A stretch of DNA of 64,000 nucleotides from Vibrio furnissii CIP 102972 (GCF_000176175.1 NZ_ACZP01000017.1:38802-102801); one strand, 5' to 3'; counted from the stretch's first letter, positions 35,328 through 44,946 are shown. Notes: a model not told the origin generated them from the sequence alone. A program made the numbers and translations.

Positions 35328-35448
35328 AACCGTGTTTCCTTTTTATACCACTGCTTGGTTAGAAATGAGTGGGCGAAACGGTCACTGTTTCGCGCCCCAA
35401 CCTCATTTCAGAGCGTTTCGATAACGGGATGTAAGTAGGCGTTGTCGC

Positions 35449-36666
35449 CTACAGTTTGTCATTGATCAACAGCATCAGCGCATGTGCCAATTCGGCTTTG
35501 GAGGCCAATGGCAGGGATTGCTCGCTGGGCGCATCTGGCGCACTTGGACGCCAATACACGGTCAGCGCGTTGTCGTTGCTGTTGAAACCCTGGCCGGCGA
35601 CGGAGACGTCGTTGGCACAGATCATATCGAGGTTTTTCTTCTCCAATTTGCCGCGTGCGTATTTTTCCACATCCTGTGTTTCGGCGGCAAAACCGACGGT
35701 AAAGGGTCGGTTGTCGGTCATCGCGGCGACCGAGGCGACGATGTCCGGGTTTTTGACCATGGTGACGCAGAGCGTGTCACTGTCGTCGGTTTTTTTGATT
35801 TTTTGCTGTGCCATGCTTTGTGGGCGGTAATCTGCCACCGCCGCGCAGCCAATAAATACGTCATGTTCGCCTGCGTGCGCCATCACCGCTTGGTGCATCT
35901 CAAGGGCGCTGTCGACATTGATACGCGACACGTTGGCTGGCGTTGTTAAATTCACTGGGCCACTGACCAGCGTCACGTGTGCTCCCAGTTTCGCCGCCGC
36001 ATCGGCAATCGCAAAGCCCATTTTTCCGGAACTGTGATTGGTGATGTAACGCACCGGATCGAGCGCTTCACGGGTCGGGCCCGCTGTTAGTAGAAGGCGT
36101 TTACCCGCCAGCGGCTTTGGGCCGAAAAATTCCTCACAGCGATGCACCAGATCCATCGGCTCGAGCATGCGCCCCGGGCCGATATCGCCACACGCTTGTT
36201 CACCGGCGGCCGGTCCCCAAATGTGCATGCCGCGACGCGCCAGCGTGGCAATGTTTTCTTGCGTGGCGAGATTGCGGTACATCTGTTGATTCATCGCCGG
36301 AGAGACGACCACGGGCGAGTCGGTGGCCAGCACGAGTGTGGTGAGCAAATCATTGCCCATGCCAGCAGCCATACGCGCAATGAGATCGGCGGTGGCGGGT
36401 GCCAGTAGAACCAAGTCGGCCCATTTCGCGAGTTCGATATGACCCATCGACGCTTCCGCGGCTGGGTCGAGCAGGCTATCAGAGACTGGGCGACCGGAGA
36501 CGGCTTGCATCGTCAACGGCGTGATAAATTCTTTGGCCGCTTTGGTCATCACGACCTGAACGGTGGCGCCGCGCTCAATCAGGCGACGGGTTAATTCTGC
36601 ACATTTGTACGCAGCGATACCGCCGCTGATACCAAGCAGAATCTTTTTTCCTGCCAATGTTTGCAT
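35449..36666 (-). CDS. coaBC: Bifunctional phosphopantothenoylcysteine decarboxylase/synthetase
   Basis: Two coenzyme A steps in one 405-residue protein. The N-terminal CoaC flavoprotein half contains GISGGIAAYK, the active-site His in ASMGHIELAKWAD and VVSPAMNQQM. The C-terminal CoaB half begins LLLTAGPTREALDPVRYITNHSSGKMG and has the KKNLDMICAND loop. The start at MQTLAGKK is fixed by homology; the frame extends 25 residues upstream. slmA lies 122 bp downstream; the dut gene that sits between them in E. coli is absent. Confidence 0.95.
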   Translation of the reverse strand: MQTLAGKKILLGISGGIAAYKCAELTRRLIERGATVQVVMTKAAKEFITPLTMQAVSGRPVSDSLLDPAAEASMGHIELAKWADLVLLAPATADLIARMAAGMGNDLLTTLVLATDSPVVVSPAMNQQMYRNLATQENIATLARRGMHIWGPAAGEQACGDIGPGRMLEPMDLVHRCEEFFGPKPLAGKRLLLTAGPTREALDPVRYITNHSSGKMGFAIADAAAKLGAHVTLVSGPVNLTTPANVSRINVDSALEMHQAVMAHAGEHDVFIGCAAVADYRPQSMAQQKIKKTDDSDTLCVTMVKNPDIVASVAAMTDNRPFTVGFAAETQDVEKYARGKLEKKNLDMICANDVSVAGQGFNSNDNALTVYWRPSAPDAPSEQSLPLASKAELAHALMLLINDKL

Positions 36667-36862
36667 GCTGGATTCCTCAAAAATTCTGCGCGCTATGTTA
36701 GCACAACTCCAGAGAGATGTTGGAGCTGTGTCAAATCTCACGGCGCAACGGGGATAAATCGTCCGGTGAGCTCAGCAAATTTCAGCGCTTCTCACAGATA
36801 TTATTTCCGGATTATGCAACATACTGTGTGATAAAAACCAATAATAGAGCACAAGGACCTTT

Positions 36863-38542
36863 ATGATTACCTCCCTGAGAAGCCGAACGAAACTTTTACT
36901 GCTGACGGTCATTCCGCTGGTGATTATTACTGCCATGGTGACGGCGGTGTATTACTGGAATGGGATGAAATCCCTCGATCAAGAACTGACTCAATACCGC
37001 GCGCAGCTGGTCGATAGCCGCAAAGCGGAACTCAAAGCTTATCTGATGATGGGCGTTACCGCAGTGAAGTCGTTATACGAGACGGATCAGGGCGGTAACA
37101 ACAAAGCGCAAGCGAAAGACATTCTGAAAGCCATGCGCTTTGACAGCGATGGCTACTTCTTTGCTTATGACTCTCAAGGCATCAACACACTGCATGCTAT
37201 CAACCCGTCGCTGGAAGGCAAAAACCTCTACGGCATGAAAGATGAAAATGGTGTGCCGGTCATTGCTGGATTGATTCAGGCGTCCAAATCAGGTGACGGC
37301 TTCCTTTATTTCTCGTGGCACAAACCGACGATCAATGCGCAAGCGCCAAAACTAGGTTATGCCGAGTATCTCGCTAAGTGGGATTGGGTGCTGGGCACCG
37401 GCATTTACATTGATGACATCGACACGCAAGTGGCACAGTTCAAAGCGCAGCGCGAAGCGCAGCTGTATGAGCAAACCCTGTCGGCGGTTGGTCTTTCCGT
37501 CGTGGGCTTGGTGCTGACGATCATCGTGGTGAGTGTGCTGGTGTCGCGCGGTGTGGCGCCATTGCACCACGTGGTGGACTCACTCAAAGCGGTCGCGGCC
37601 GGTGGCGGCGATCTCACAGCGCGTTTAAAAGTGGAGAGCCGCGATGAAGTGGGCGAAGTGGCGCAGGCGTTTAATGCCTTTATGGACAAACTGCATCCGC
37701 TGATTGTGGATCTGCGAGCGTCAGCGCAGGACGTGCAATTGGCGGCGGCGGATCTCGATGGCCAAACCACGCAATCGAGCCAGCAGATGAACAGCCACTG
37801 CATGGAAACTGATAAAGTGGTGGCTGCGGTGACTGAAATGAGCGCTACAGCTCGTGAAGTGGCCAACAACACCAATGCCACTGCACAAGCGATTGATTCG
37901 GCCAACCATCAAATCTTGGATGCGCAAAAAGAAGTGAACTTGGCGATTGAAGGCATTGGCGATCTGGTGAATGAAGTGAACCTGACCTCGGATGCGATTC
38001 AGGAGCTGAGCCAAAAAACGGAACAGATCACCAAAGTGCTCAATGTGATTGGAGATATTGCCGAGCAAACCAACCTTTTGGCGCTCAACGCGGCGATTGA
38101 AGCGGCGCGTGCGGGTGAACAAGGACGCGGGTTTGCTGTGGTAGCTGATGAAGTGCGCTCGCTGGCCAGCCGCACGCAAAACAGCACACAGGAAATTGGC
38201 GAGATGTTGCAGTCGCTGCATCAAGGGGTGAGTAAAGCGGTCAGCCGCATGGCGCTGAGTCAGGATCGCGGCGAGAAAACGGCGCTGGAATCGGTGCAGA
38301 TCAAAGAGCGTTTGTCTGGTATTTCTGAAGCGGTGAGCGTGATTCATGACATGGGGATTCAGACCGCATCGGCTGCCGAGCAGCAAAGCGCGGTGTCGGA
38401 AGACATCAACCAAAATCTGGTCGCGATTCAGCAGATTGTGAATGAGCTCAGCGATAATCTGCAGCGCTCCGAATCGATCAGCACCCGTTTGGCGCAATCG
38501 GGCCAGCAAATGGGGAACTTGGTCGGTCACTTTAAGCTTTAA
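36863..38542 (+). CDS. Methyl-accepting chemotaxis protein with single Cache sensor
   Basis: 559-residue receptor: membrane segment 1 at about 11-30, a periplasmic single Cache domain (35-190, with DSDGYFFAYDSQGINTLHAI and WVLGTGIYIDDID), membrane segment 2 at about 199-221, HAMP, and a cytoplasmic signalling domain with the conserved hairpin EQTNLLALNAAIEAARAGEQ. Single Cache domains often bind small organic acids; the ligand here is unknown. AAGGACC precedes the ATG. Confidence 0.95.
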   Translation: MITSLRSRTKLLLLTVIPLVIITAMVTAVYYWNGMKSLDQELTQYRAQLVDSRKAELKAYLMMGVTAVKSLYETDQGGNNKAQAKDILKAMRFDSDGYFFAYDSQGINTLHAINPSLEGKNLYGMKDENGVPVIAGLIQASKSGDGFLYFSWHKPTINAQAPKLGYAEYLAKWDWVLGTGIYIDDIDTQVAQFKAQREAQLYEQTLSAVGLSVVGLVLTIIVVSVLVSRGVAPLHHVVDSLKAVAAGGGDLTARLKVESRDEVGEVAQAFNAFMDKLHPLIVDLRASAQDVQLAAADLDGQTTQSSQQMNSHCMETDKVVAAVTEMSATAREVANNTNATAQAIDSANHQILDAQKEVNLAIEGIGDLVNEVNLTSDAIQELSQKTEQITKVLNVIGDIAEQTNLLALNAAIEAARAGEQGRGFAVVADEVRSLASRTQNSTQEIGEMLQSLHQGVSKAVSRMALSQDRGEKTALESVQIKERLSGISEAVSVIHDMGIQTASAAEQQSAVSEDINQNLVAIQQIVNELSDNLQRSESISTRLAQSGQQMGNLVGHFKL

Positions 38543-38583
38543 CACACAGCGGCGTTGCACCTGCCCATGACGCCGCTCTCAAG

Positions 38584-38613
38584 ATCCCTCAGGCCGCTTG
38601 CAGCCTGAGGGAT
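38584..38613. terminator. Hairpin between the chemoreceptor gene and radC
   Basis: ATCCCTCAGGC-loop-GCCTGAGGGAT, an 11-bp stem with no T tract on the plus strand. It may protect or end the upstream transcript; weak as a classic terminator. Confidence 0.5.
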
Positions 38614-38650
38614 AAATCGGCTTGAGTATGGCAAATCACAGGAGCCATGC

Positions 38651-39325
38651 ATGAGCCTCAAATCCTTTCCCAACGAATCCATGCCGCGTGAAAAGCTGTT
38701 GTCGCGTGGCCCACAGGCGTTATCCGACGCCGAATTACTCGCGATTTTTCTGCGCACGGGCACGCCGGGCATGAACGTGCTCGCGCTCTCGGATTTTTTA
38801 TTGCGTGAGTTTGGATCGCTGCGCGCGCTGTTTTCTGCCCCCAAGGATCAGTTTTGTGCTCACAAAGGGCTCGGCGAAGCCAAATTTGTGCAGTTGCAGG
38901 CGGTGCTGGAGATGACTCAGCGTTATCTGGCAGAAACACTCAAGCGTGGCGAGGCACTCACCAGCCCGCAGCAAACCAAGTTGTATTTGTCGAGCGTGCT
39001 GCGCGATCGCCAGCGTGAAGCGTTTTACATTCTGTTTCTTGATAACCAGCATCGCGTGATTCGCGATGAAGTGTTGTTTGAAGGCACGATTGATGCGGCG
39101 AGTGTGTATCCACGTGAAGTGGTCAAACGTGCGCTGCACCATAACGCTGCGGCGCTGATACTGGCGCACAACCATCCTTCGGGAGTCGCCGAGCCCAGCA
39201 CGTCTGATCGCAGGATCACGCGCCGGCTCACCGATGCTTTGGCGTTGGTGGACATTCGCGTGTTGGATCACTTCGTGGTGGGGGACGGCGAAGTGGTCTC
39301 TTTTGCTGAACGCGGGTGGATTTAA
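38651..39325 (+). CDS. radC: RadC-family JAMM protein
   Basis: 224 residues: an N-terminal helix-hairpin-helix-like region (ALSDAELLAIFLRTG) and a C-terminal MPN/JAMM domain with the metal motif AHNHPSGVAEPSTSD and EGTIDAASVYPREVVKRAL. Despite the name, a repair role is doubtful for this family. Complete and next to rpmBG as in other gammaproteobacteria. Confidence 0.93.
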   Translation: MSLKSFPNESMPREKLLSRGPQALSDAELLAIFLRTGTPGMNVLALSDFLLREFGSLRALFSAPKDQFCAHKGLGEAKFVQLQAVLEMTQRYLAETLKRGEALTSPQQTKLYLSSVLRDRQREAFYILFLDNQHRVIRDEVLFEGTIDAASVYPREVVKRALHHNAAALILAHNHPSGVAEPSTSDRRITRRLTDALALVDIRVLDHFVVGDGEVVSFAERGWI

Positions 39326-39572
39326 CGCGCGACAAAAAATATTTTTTGGCTGTCGAAAGTTTAAACTATTGAGCAAATACAAGGGTGTAGGGAGAAAACT
39401 TAACTTTTTCGTGGAACAATTCCGACAGGCCTTATCCGCAATTCACCTGAATGCACAAAAAATGCTTAGCTTTCTGTGGTTTTCTGGTATGATTCGCACA
39501 CATTTTTTAACCCCAATTCAGCTCAACACAAAAAAAGATCAGGTAATCCTGTAAAAAGGATCTGTTCGGGTC

Positions 39573-39601
39573 TTGAGCAATGCGTGTCAAGTTAGTATAA
39601 T
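39573..39601 (+). promoter_or_regulatory. rpmB-rpmG promoter, and contents of the gap 39326-39727
   Basis: TTGAGC, a 17-base spacer and a perfect TATAAT, followed by the GC-rich stretch GCGCGACC that is typical of growth-rate and ppGpp-controlled promoters. The ~400-bp gap between radC and rpmB holds this promoter, AT-rich sequence upstream (39335-39540) that may act as an UP or Fis region, and a ~120-base leader. No gene is seen. Confidence 0.8.
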
Positions 39602-39727
39602 GCGCGACCTTTGATAGCCTTGTATGGATTTTCCATAACGGTTTTTAACCTCAACTTCTTATGTAGAAAGAGAGAGGTTCGGCCACCAAGGTTGATATCG
39701 AGCTGAAACGATTTGGAGAAGACATTC

Positions 39728-39964
39728 ATGTCCCGAGTATGCCAAGTAACTGGTAAGCGTCCAGTAACGGGTAACAACCGTTCACACGCACGAAATGCTA
39801 CTAAGCGTCGTTTTCTGCCGAACCTACAAACTCATCGTTTCTGGGTAGAGAGCGAAAAACGTTTTGTTAAACTACGTCTAACTGCTAAAGGCATGCGTAT
39901 CATTGATAAGAAAGGCATCGATGCTGTTCTTGTTGATATCCGTGCACGTGGCGAAAACGTTTAA
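39728..39964 (+). CDS. rpmB: 50S ribosomal protein L28
   Basis: 78 residues, MSRVCQVTGKRPVTGNN to DIRARGENV, the standard L28 sequence. The start follows GGAGA; five extra in-frame codons upstream are not part of the protein. rpmG follows 13 bases later. Confidence 0.97.
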   Translation: MSRVCQVTGKRPVTGNNRSHARNATKRRFLPNLQTHRFWVESEKRFVKLRLTAKGMRIIDKKGIDAVLVDIRARGENV

Positions 39965-39977
39965 GAGGAATTAAACA

Positions 39978-40145
39978 ATGGCTAAAGGCATTCGTGAGAA
40001 AATCCGTCTAGTATCTTCTGCTGGTACTGGTCACTTCTACACAACTGACAAGAACAAACGCAACATGCCAGGCAAATTTGAGATCAAGAAATTTGATCCA
40101 GTTGTACGCCAGCACGTTGTATACAAAGAAGCAAAAATCAAGTAA
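39978..40145 (+). CDS. rpmG: 50S ribosomal protein L33
   Basis: 55 residues reading MAKGIREKIRLVSSAGTGHF through to VVYKEAKIK, the L33 form lacking the zinc Cys pairs. AGAGGAA precedes the ATG. It is co-transcribed with rpmB and followed by a strong terminator. Confidence 0.97.
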   Translation: MAKGIREKIRLVSSAGTGHFYTTDKNKRNMPGKFEIKKFDPVVRQHVVYKEAKIK

Positions 40146-40168
40146 TTGATTGCGGTCTTTGGAATGAT

Positions 40169-40197
40169 AAAAACCCAGCCTTTTGGCTGGGTTTTTT
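40169..40197 (+). terminator. Terminator of rpmB-rpmG
   Basis: AAAACCCAGCC-TTTT-GGCTGGGTTTTTTC, 23 bases after the rpmG stop. Confidence 0.92.
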
Positions 40198-40293
40198 CTT
40201 TTCTGCTGCTGGTGTTCTGCCAAGCCGTTTTCTAGGATCTCGTGTCGTCCTCTGCTACTCTAGCGGTATCGTAATCAATGAAGGATAGCGATT

Positions 40294-40773
40294 ATGCGTG
40301 TCGCGCCTCATCGCCGCCGCCGATGGAATAACATCCTGATTCTGGCGGTGATCGTGTTCATCGGAGTGCTGAATCTACCTGCGTTCATCAAATCGTATTT
40401 GATGGAACCGGAGGTCAGTGCGAACCCCACCTTACTTAATCCACACGCGTCATTGCAGGCAATGCACTTTACTCATGTGTCGCTTGAGCTCAATCAAGGC
40501 CGCTGGCGAGCCACGCCGCCGACTACGGTGGCCCCCGAAGAGCTGGTGAAGCGTTGGCAAGCGCTGGTCGGCACTGAAGTGGATGAAGAGACCTATCAAT
40601 CGCTGCAACCGAATTTGCGCAGTCCACAAACGATCGAAGTGTGGTATCGCGATCAAGAAGAGCCGCAAAGGATCACCTATTACCGCACACCGCAATTCTG
40701 GCTGTTTAAGAACTGGCAGGAGAAGTGGATTGCTATTTCCGTTGACAACGCTTACCTGCTGCCGTCCTCCTAG
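40294..40773 (+). CDS. Membrane-anchored protein of unknown function
   Basis: 159 residues: a basic N-terminus (HRRRRW), one hydrophobic segment at about 14-32, and a ~125-residue domain probably outside the membrane. No family recognised. It lies 34 bp before mutM and is probably co-transcribed. AAGGATAG precedes the ATG. Confidence 0.8.
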   Translation: MRVAPHRRRRWNNILILAVIVFIGVLNLPAFIKSYLMEPEVSANPTLLNPHASLQAMHFTHVSLELNQGRWRATPPTTVAPEELVKRWQALVGTEVDEETYQSLQPNLRSPQTIEVWYRDQEEPQRITYYRTPQFWLFKNWQEKWIAISVDNAYLLPSS

Positions 40774-40807
40774 CGACGGCCTGATCAAGAGAGGTTGAAC
40801 AAACAAC

Positions 40808-41644
40808 ATGCCTGAACTCCCGGAAGTTGAAGTCAGTCGTATGGGCATCTCACCGCATCTGGTGGGAGAAACCGTGCGTTCCCTGACGTTCCGCACGCCA
40901 AAACTGCGGTGGGATATTCCCGCTGAACTGAAGCAGATGGAAGGGCAAGTGATCACTGCTATTTCTCGCCGCGCCAAATATCTAATGATTGAAACGTCGG
41001 TGGGCAGCGCCATTGTCCACTTGGGCATGTCGGGGTCGCTGCGCGTGCTCGACGGTGATTTCCCGCCCGCCAAACACGATCACGTGGATCTGACGCTGAC
41101 CAACGGCAAAGTACTGCGTTATAACGACCCGCGTCGTTTCGGGGCTTGGTTGTGGTGTCCGGCTGGTGAACATCACGAAGTGCTAGGTCATATGGGGCCC
41201 GAGCCGCTCACCGACGAATTTAATGCAGCGTATCTGCTGCATAAAGCGCGCAAGAAACGGGTCGCGGTGAAGTCGTTTATTATGGACAACAAAATCGTTG
41301 TCGGTGTGGGCAACATCTACGCCAATGAATCGCTGTTCAGTGCGCATATTCACCCTTTGCGACCTGCGCATTCGCTGAGCGAAGCTGAGTGGACGTCTTT
41401 GGTGGCGGACATCAAAGCGGTGTTGACGACTGCTATTGCGCAAGGCGGCACCACGCTGAAAGATTTTGCCCAAGCGGATGGCAAACCGGGCTATTTTGCT
41501 CAGGAGTTGCAGGTGTACGGTAAAAAGGGCCAACCTTGTCCACGATGCGGTGAACCGATCGCGGAGCTGAAAATTGGTCAGCGCAACTCGTTTTTTTGCC
41601 TGCAATGCCAACCCGTTGTGCCGGAAAGTCCCGCTAAATTGTGA
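40808..41644 (+). CDS. mutM: Formamidopyrimidine-DNA glycosylase
   Basis: Removes 8-oxoguanine from DNA. The N-terminus MPELPEVEVSRMGI supplies the catalytic Pro2 and Glu3; HLGMSGSLR and NIYANESLF are conserved active-site loops; the C-terminal zinc finger has CPRC and CLQC pairs. 278 residues, slightly longer than E. coli because of the tail after the finger. Confidence 0.95.
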   Translation: MPELPEVEVSRMGISPHLVGETVRSLTFRTPKLRWDIPAELKQMEGQVITAISRRAKYLMIETSVGSAIVHLGMSGSLRVLDGDFPPAKHDHVDLTLTNGKVLRYNDPRRFGAWLWCPAGEHHEVLGHMGPEPLTDEFNAAYLLHKARKKRVAVKSFIMDNKIVVGVGNIYANESLFSAHIHPLRPAHSLSEAEWTSLVADIKAVLTTAIAQGGTTLKDFAQADGKPGYFAQELQVYGKKGQPCPRCGEPIAELKIGQRNSFFCLQCQPVVPESPAKL

Positions 41645-41683
41645 TATAACGCGTGGAGCTTTCGTTCTGAAGAGAGAATGGTG

Positions 41684-42688
41684 ATGAAATATTTAGTAAC
41701 TGGCGCCGCAGGATTTATTGGCTCAGCAGTCATTGAGCGTCTGTGTGCCGAAGGGCACGATGTCGTTGGCATTGATAACCTGAACGACTACTACGATGTG
41801 GCGTTGAAAGATGCACGTCTGGAACGTGCCGCGCATGAGCGTTTCTCATTTATCGAAATGGACATCGCGGATCGCGAAGCGATTGCCGACCTATTTGCTG
41901 TTGAGCAGTTTGACAAAGTCATCCACCTCGCGGCGCAGGCGGGTGTGCGTTATTCAATTGATAACCCCATGTCGTATGCCGACAGCAATCTGGTTGGCCA
42001 CCTGACTATTCTAGAAGGTTGTCGTCACCACAAAATCAAACACTTGGTCTATGCATCGTCAAGCTCAGTGTACGGTCTGAACCGCAAAACGCCGTTCAAC
42101 ACGTCGGATAGCGTGGATCACCCGGTGTCACTCTACGCGGCGACCAAAAAGTCCAATGAGCTGATGGCACATACTTATTCGCATCTGTACGGCGTGCCAA
42201 CCACTGGGCTGCGTTTCTTTACCGTGTACGGCCCGTGGGGACGTCCGGACATGGCATTGTTTAAGTTCACCAAAGCGATCCTCAAGGGTGACGCGATCGA
42301 TGTGTACAACAACGGCGATATGATGCGCGATTTCACTTACATTGATGACATCGTGGAAGGCATTCTGCGCATTAAAGATGTGGTGCCGGAGCCAAATGCT
42401 GAATGGAGCGTGGAAGCGGGATCGCCAGCAACCAGTTCCGCGCCTTACTGTGTGTATAACATTGGCCATGGCAGCCCGGTCAAATTGATGGATTACATCA
42501 AAGCGCTGGAATCGGCGTTGGGGATTGAAGCGAAGAAAAACATGCTGCCGATGCAGCCGGGTGACGTGTATGTCACGTATGCTGACACGCAAGACCTATT
42601 CAACGCAACGCAGTACAAACCTCAGATGGGGGTTGAACAAGGCGTGGCGAATTTTGTGAAATGGTACAAAGAATTCTATTCTGCATAG
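41684..42688 (+). CDS. UDP-glucuronate 4-epimerase-type sugar epimerase
   Basis: 334-residue short-chain dehydrogenase: NAD motif GAAGFIG, catalytic Ser in SSSSVYG and YAATK (Y-X3-K), with NLNDYYDVALKDARL and TVYGPWGRPDMALF characteristic of UDP-glucuronate 4-epimerases. It should turn UDP-GlcA into UDP-GalA. The second ATG (MKYLVTG) is chosen because AGAGAG is seven bases before it. Ugd, which makes its substrate, lies at 57.5-58.7 kb. Specificity is inferred from signature stretches. Confidence 0.85.
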   Translation: MKYLVTGAAGFIGSAVIERLCAEGHDVVGIDNLNDYYDVALKDARLERAAHERFSFIEMDIADREAIADLFAVEQFDKVIHLAAQAGVRYSIDNPMSYADSNLVGHLTILEGCRHHKIKHLVYASSSSVYGLNRKTPFNTSDSVDHPVSLYAATKKSNELMAHTYSHLYGVPTTGLRFFTVYGPWGRPDMALFKFTKAILKGDAIDVYNNGDMMRDFTYIDDIVEGILRIKDVVPEPNAEWSVEAGSPATSSAPYCVYNIGHGSPVKLMDYIKALESALGIEAKKNMLPMQPGDVYVTYADTQDLFNATQYKPQMGVEQGVANFVKWYKEFYSA

Positions 42689-42705
42689 CGATACCTTCCA
42701 CACTC

Positions 42706-42762
42706 TTTACAGCCGGGGCTAGCGCCCCGAGCTGTAAACGATAATCTCCCGTTTTACCGGGA
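42706..42762. other. Two successive hairpins after the epimerase gene
   Basis: The first (42706-42738) pairs TTTACAGC with GCTGTAAA around a CGGGGC/GCCCCG inner stem. The second (42747-42762) pairs TCCCG with CGGGA. Neither has a T run, so they may be RNA stabilisers or factor-dependent terminators. Confidence 0.5.
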
Positions 42763-42921
42763 ACTCAGACGATCATCCATCAAATCTGGCAATGCGCTGG
42801 AACATTTTGGGACATTGAGACTCCAACATCGGTATCATTCTTGCTAATGATTTACTGAGTCAATTCCGAACGCGACAATTTGCCGTCGTTCATTGTATTT
42901 TTCTGCCTGTTGTTCAAGAAA

Positions 42922-44925
42922 ATGAAGTATCAACCACACCTACGCCAGCTCTGCCTGTTTCTCCTTCAGTGTTTTGCCTTTTCCTTTTGTATCTTACTGA
43001 TTGCTCGAGTGGTCTTTTTTCTCCACATTCGTGATGTGTTACCGACGCATGCGGTCGATGATGATATTTGGCGCGCATTTTGGGTGGGGGGGCGCTTTGA
43101 TGCCAAAGTGACGGCCATTGCCTATGCGCCGCTGCTGCTCAGTGGGCTGATTGCCGCGGCGTTTCATGCGGCCTATCGCCGTTGGCTCAAGTTCGCACTC
43201 GGGTATCACAGCGTGATTGCCGGTTTGTATGTGGTGGGCTGCATCGGGAATTATTACTACTACCTGACGTACGGCAGCCATGTGGACCTGTTCGTGTTCG
43301 GTTTGTGGGAAGATGATACCGACGCGGTGCTGATCAATATGTGGCAGGATTACCCTATCATGCGTGGCGCGTTCTTGGCCGTGGCAACGGCTGGGCTGGC
43401 CTATGTGTCGTCGCGTTGGTTCCTGCGTTCGTCGCTGGGGCAATTGAACCCCCGTATGTATTGGCATTGGGGTGTGACGTCGCTGGTGGTTTTGATGACG
43501 ATCATCGTCACGTTCGCGGTCGCTCGTGGTTCGCTCGACAGCCATCCGCTCAAGCGCTATCACGCCAGTGTGTCGCAATACAAACCGCTCAATATGATCA
43601 CACCGAACGTGTTTATGGCGCTCGATTGGGCGACGACCGATTACAAAGAGCAGCGCCATTTTGACCCGGTCTCACAACGTGCGTTGACGGCGCAGATGGA
43701 AAAAATGCTCGGTCAGCCAACGCCAAACTATCATGTACCGACCAACCCATTTCTAGCCGACCATCCACCGCATGTTGTGGTCGCGATGATGGAAAGCATG
43801 GGCATGAATATTTTGGTGGAAGACGATCCGCAGACAAACGATCTGCTGGGCAGCCTGCGCCCATACTGGGAGAAGGGTTTCTTATTTGAGCGTTTTATGG
43901 CGGGCACGTCGGCGACCATCGACAGCATCGTCATGACGCTGTTCCACAGCCCGGTGGCGACGATCAGCCACTCGTCAATTCAAAACATTGCTTTGCCAAG
44001 TTCGGCCATTTTGCCGTACAAACGCGCAGGTTATGAGGTGGTGTTTCTGTATGGCGGTAATGGCATGTGGCGAAATCTGGCCAATTACTTGCCCGTGCAA
44101 GGGTTTGATCGCGTTTATGATGAGAACGACATCATCCAAGCATTTCCCGATGCGTCTCAATATTCTGGTACGTGGGGTGTGCCGGATGGGTACATGTTCC
44201 GTTTTGCCAATAAAATCCTTGAAGAGGCTCAGAAGCCGACGTTGGTTTTCATGATGACGGTCACCAACCATTCGCCGTACAAAGTGCCGAATTACTACCA
44301 ACCCAAACCGACGGCCATGAGTGAACGTTTAGCGACGTTGATCGGCTACCAAGGGGCGCAGGCGAAAGTGTTGCTCAACACGTTCCAGTATGCATCGGAT
44401 GCGTTGGGCCAGTTTATCGGCCGAGTCAAAGCCTCAGACAAGTTGAAGGACAACACGGTGATTGCGGTCACGGGTGATCACCGCATGCGCTACAGCAGCA
44501 CCGATGAGCCGACCGAATACGGCTTAACCTTCGCCGTGCCATTTTTCCTTGATGTGCCGCAGCCGATTTTGGATCACACGCCATTTACCTATGATCCGCA
44601 GCGCATTGGTTCACATCGCGACCTGTTTCCGACCTTGTATCATTTCAGTTTGTCGAATCAGGACTACATCAGTTTAGGCGGCGAAAACCTGTTGGCCCAA
44701 GGCGGAGTGAGCAACATCGGTTTTAATGCTTCGCGCACCATCAGTGAACAAGGCGCATTCAGCAATAGCGGCTCGGGGCTGTTTTATGCGTGGGACGAAC
44801 ACAATCTGCTGTTGAATCAAGCCCGACCGGAGAAGAACCCACCGCAAGAGACAGACTGGGGCAAAGAGTACTCGTTGCTGCAAGATTATTACCTGCGTTC
44901 GCAAGTGCTACCGATGACGCCATAA
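42922..44925 (+). CDS. Sulfatase-fold membrane transferase (LTA synthase-like family)
   Basis: 667 residues: five or so membrane segments in the first ~210 residues, then a periplasmic alkaline phosphatase/sulfatase domain (ESMGMNILVEDD with a Ser/Thr nucleophile region SATIDSIVMTLF; TVTNHSPYKVP; VTGDHRMRY). Such enzymes move phosphoethanolamine or phosphoglycerol onto envelope sugars. The first ATG in frame (42922) is used; an upstream TTG at 42880 is less likely. The position next to LPS genes suggests core or O-antigen decoration, but the donor and target are unknown. Confidence 0.82.
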   Translation: MKYQPHLRQLCLFLLQCFAFSFCILLIARVVFFLHIRDVLPTHAVDDDIWRAFWVGGRFDAKVTAIAYAPLLLSGLIAAAFHAAYRRWLKFALGYHSVIAGLYVVGCIGNYYYYLTYGSHVDLFVFGLWEDDTDAVLINMWQDYPIMRGAFLAVATAGLAYVSSRWFLRSSLGQLNPRMYWHWGVTSLVVLMTIIVTFAVARGSLDSHPLKRYHASVSQYKPLNMITPNVFMALDWATTDYKEQRHFDPVSQRALTAQMEKMLGQPTPNYHVPTNPFLADHPPHVVVAMMESMGMNILVEDDPQTNDLLGSLRPYWEKGFLFERFMAGTSATIDSIVMTLFHSPVATISHSSIQNIALPSSAILPYKRAGYEVVFLYGGNGMWRNLANYLPVQGFDRVYDENDIIQAFPDASQYSGTWGVPDGYMFRFANKILEEAQKPTLVFMMTVTNHSPYKVPNYYQPKPTAMSERLATLIGYQGAQAKVLLNTFQYASDALGQFIGRVKASDKLKDNTVIAVTGDHRMRYSSTDEPTEYGLTFAVPFFLDVPQPILDHTPFTYDPQRIGSHRDLFPTLYHFSLSNQDYISLGGENLLAQGGVSNIGFNASRTISEQGAFSNSGSGLFYAWDEHNLLLNQARPEKNPPQETDWGKEYSLLQDYYLRSQVLPMTP

Positions 44926-44946
44926 ACTGGCGCAATACATCAAGAC

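Noticed and set aside
42706..42738. Possible JUMPStart/ops element for RfaH
   Set aside because: It shares only AGCTGTAAA with JUMPStart; the essential GGCGGTAGCGTG core is absent and a simple palindrome explains it.
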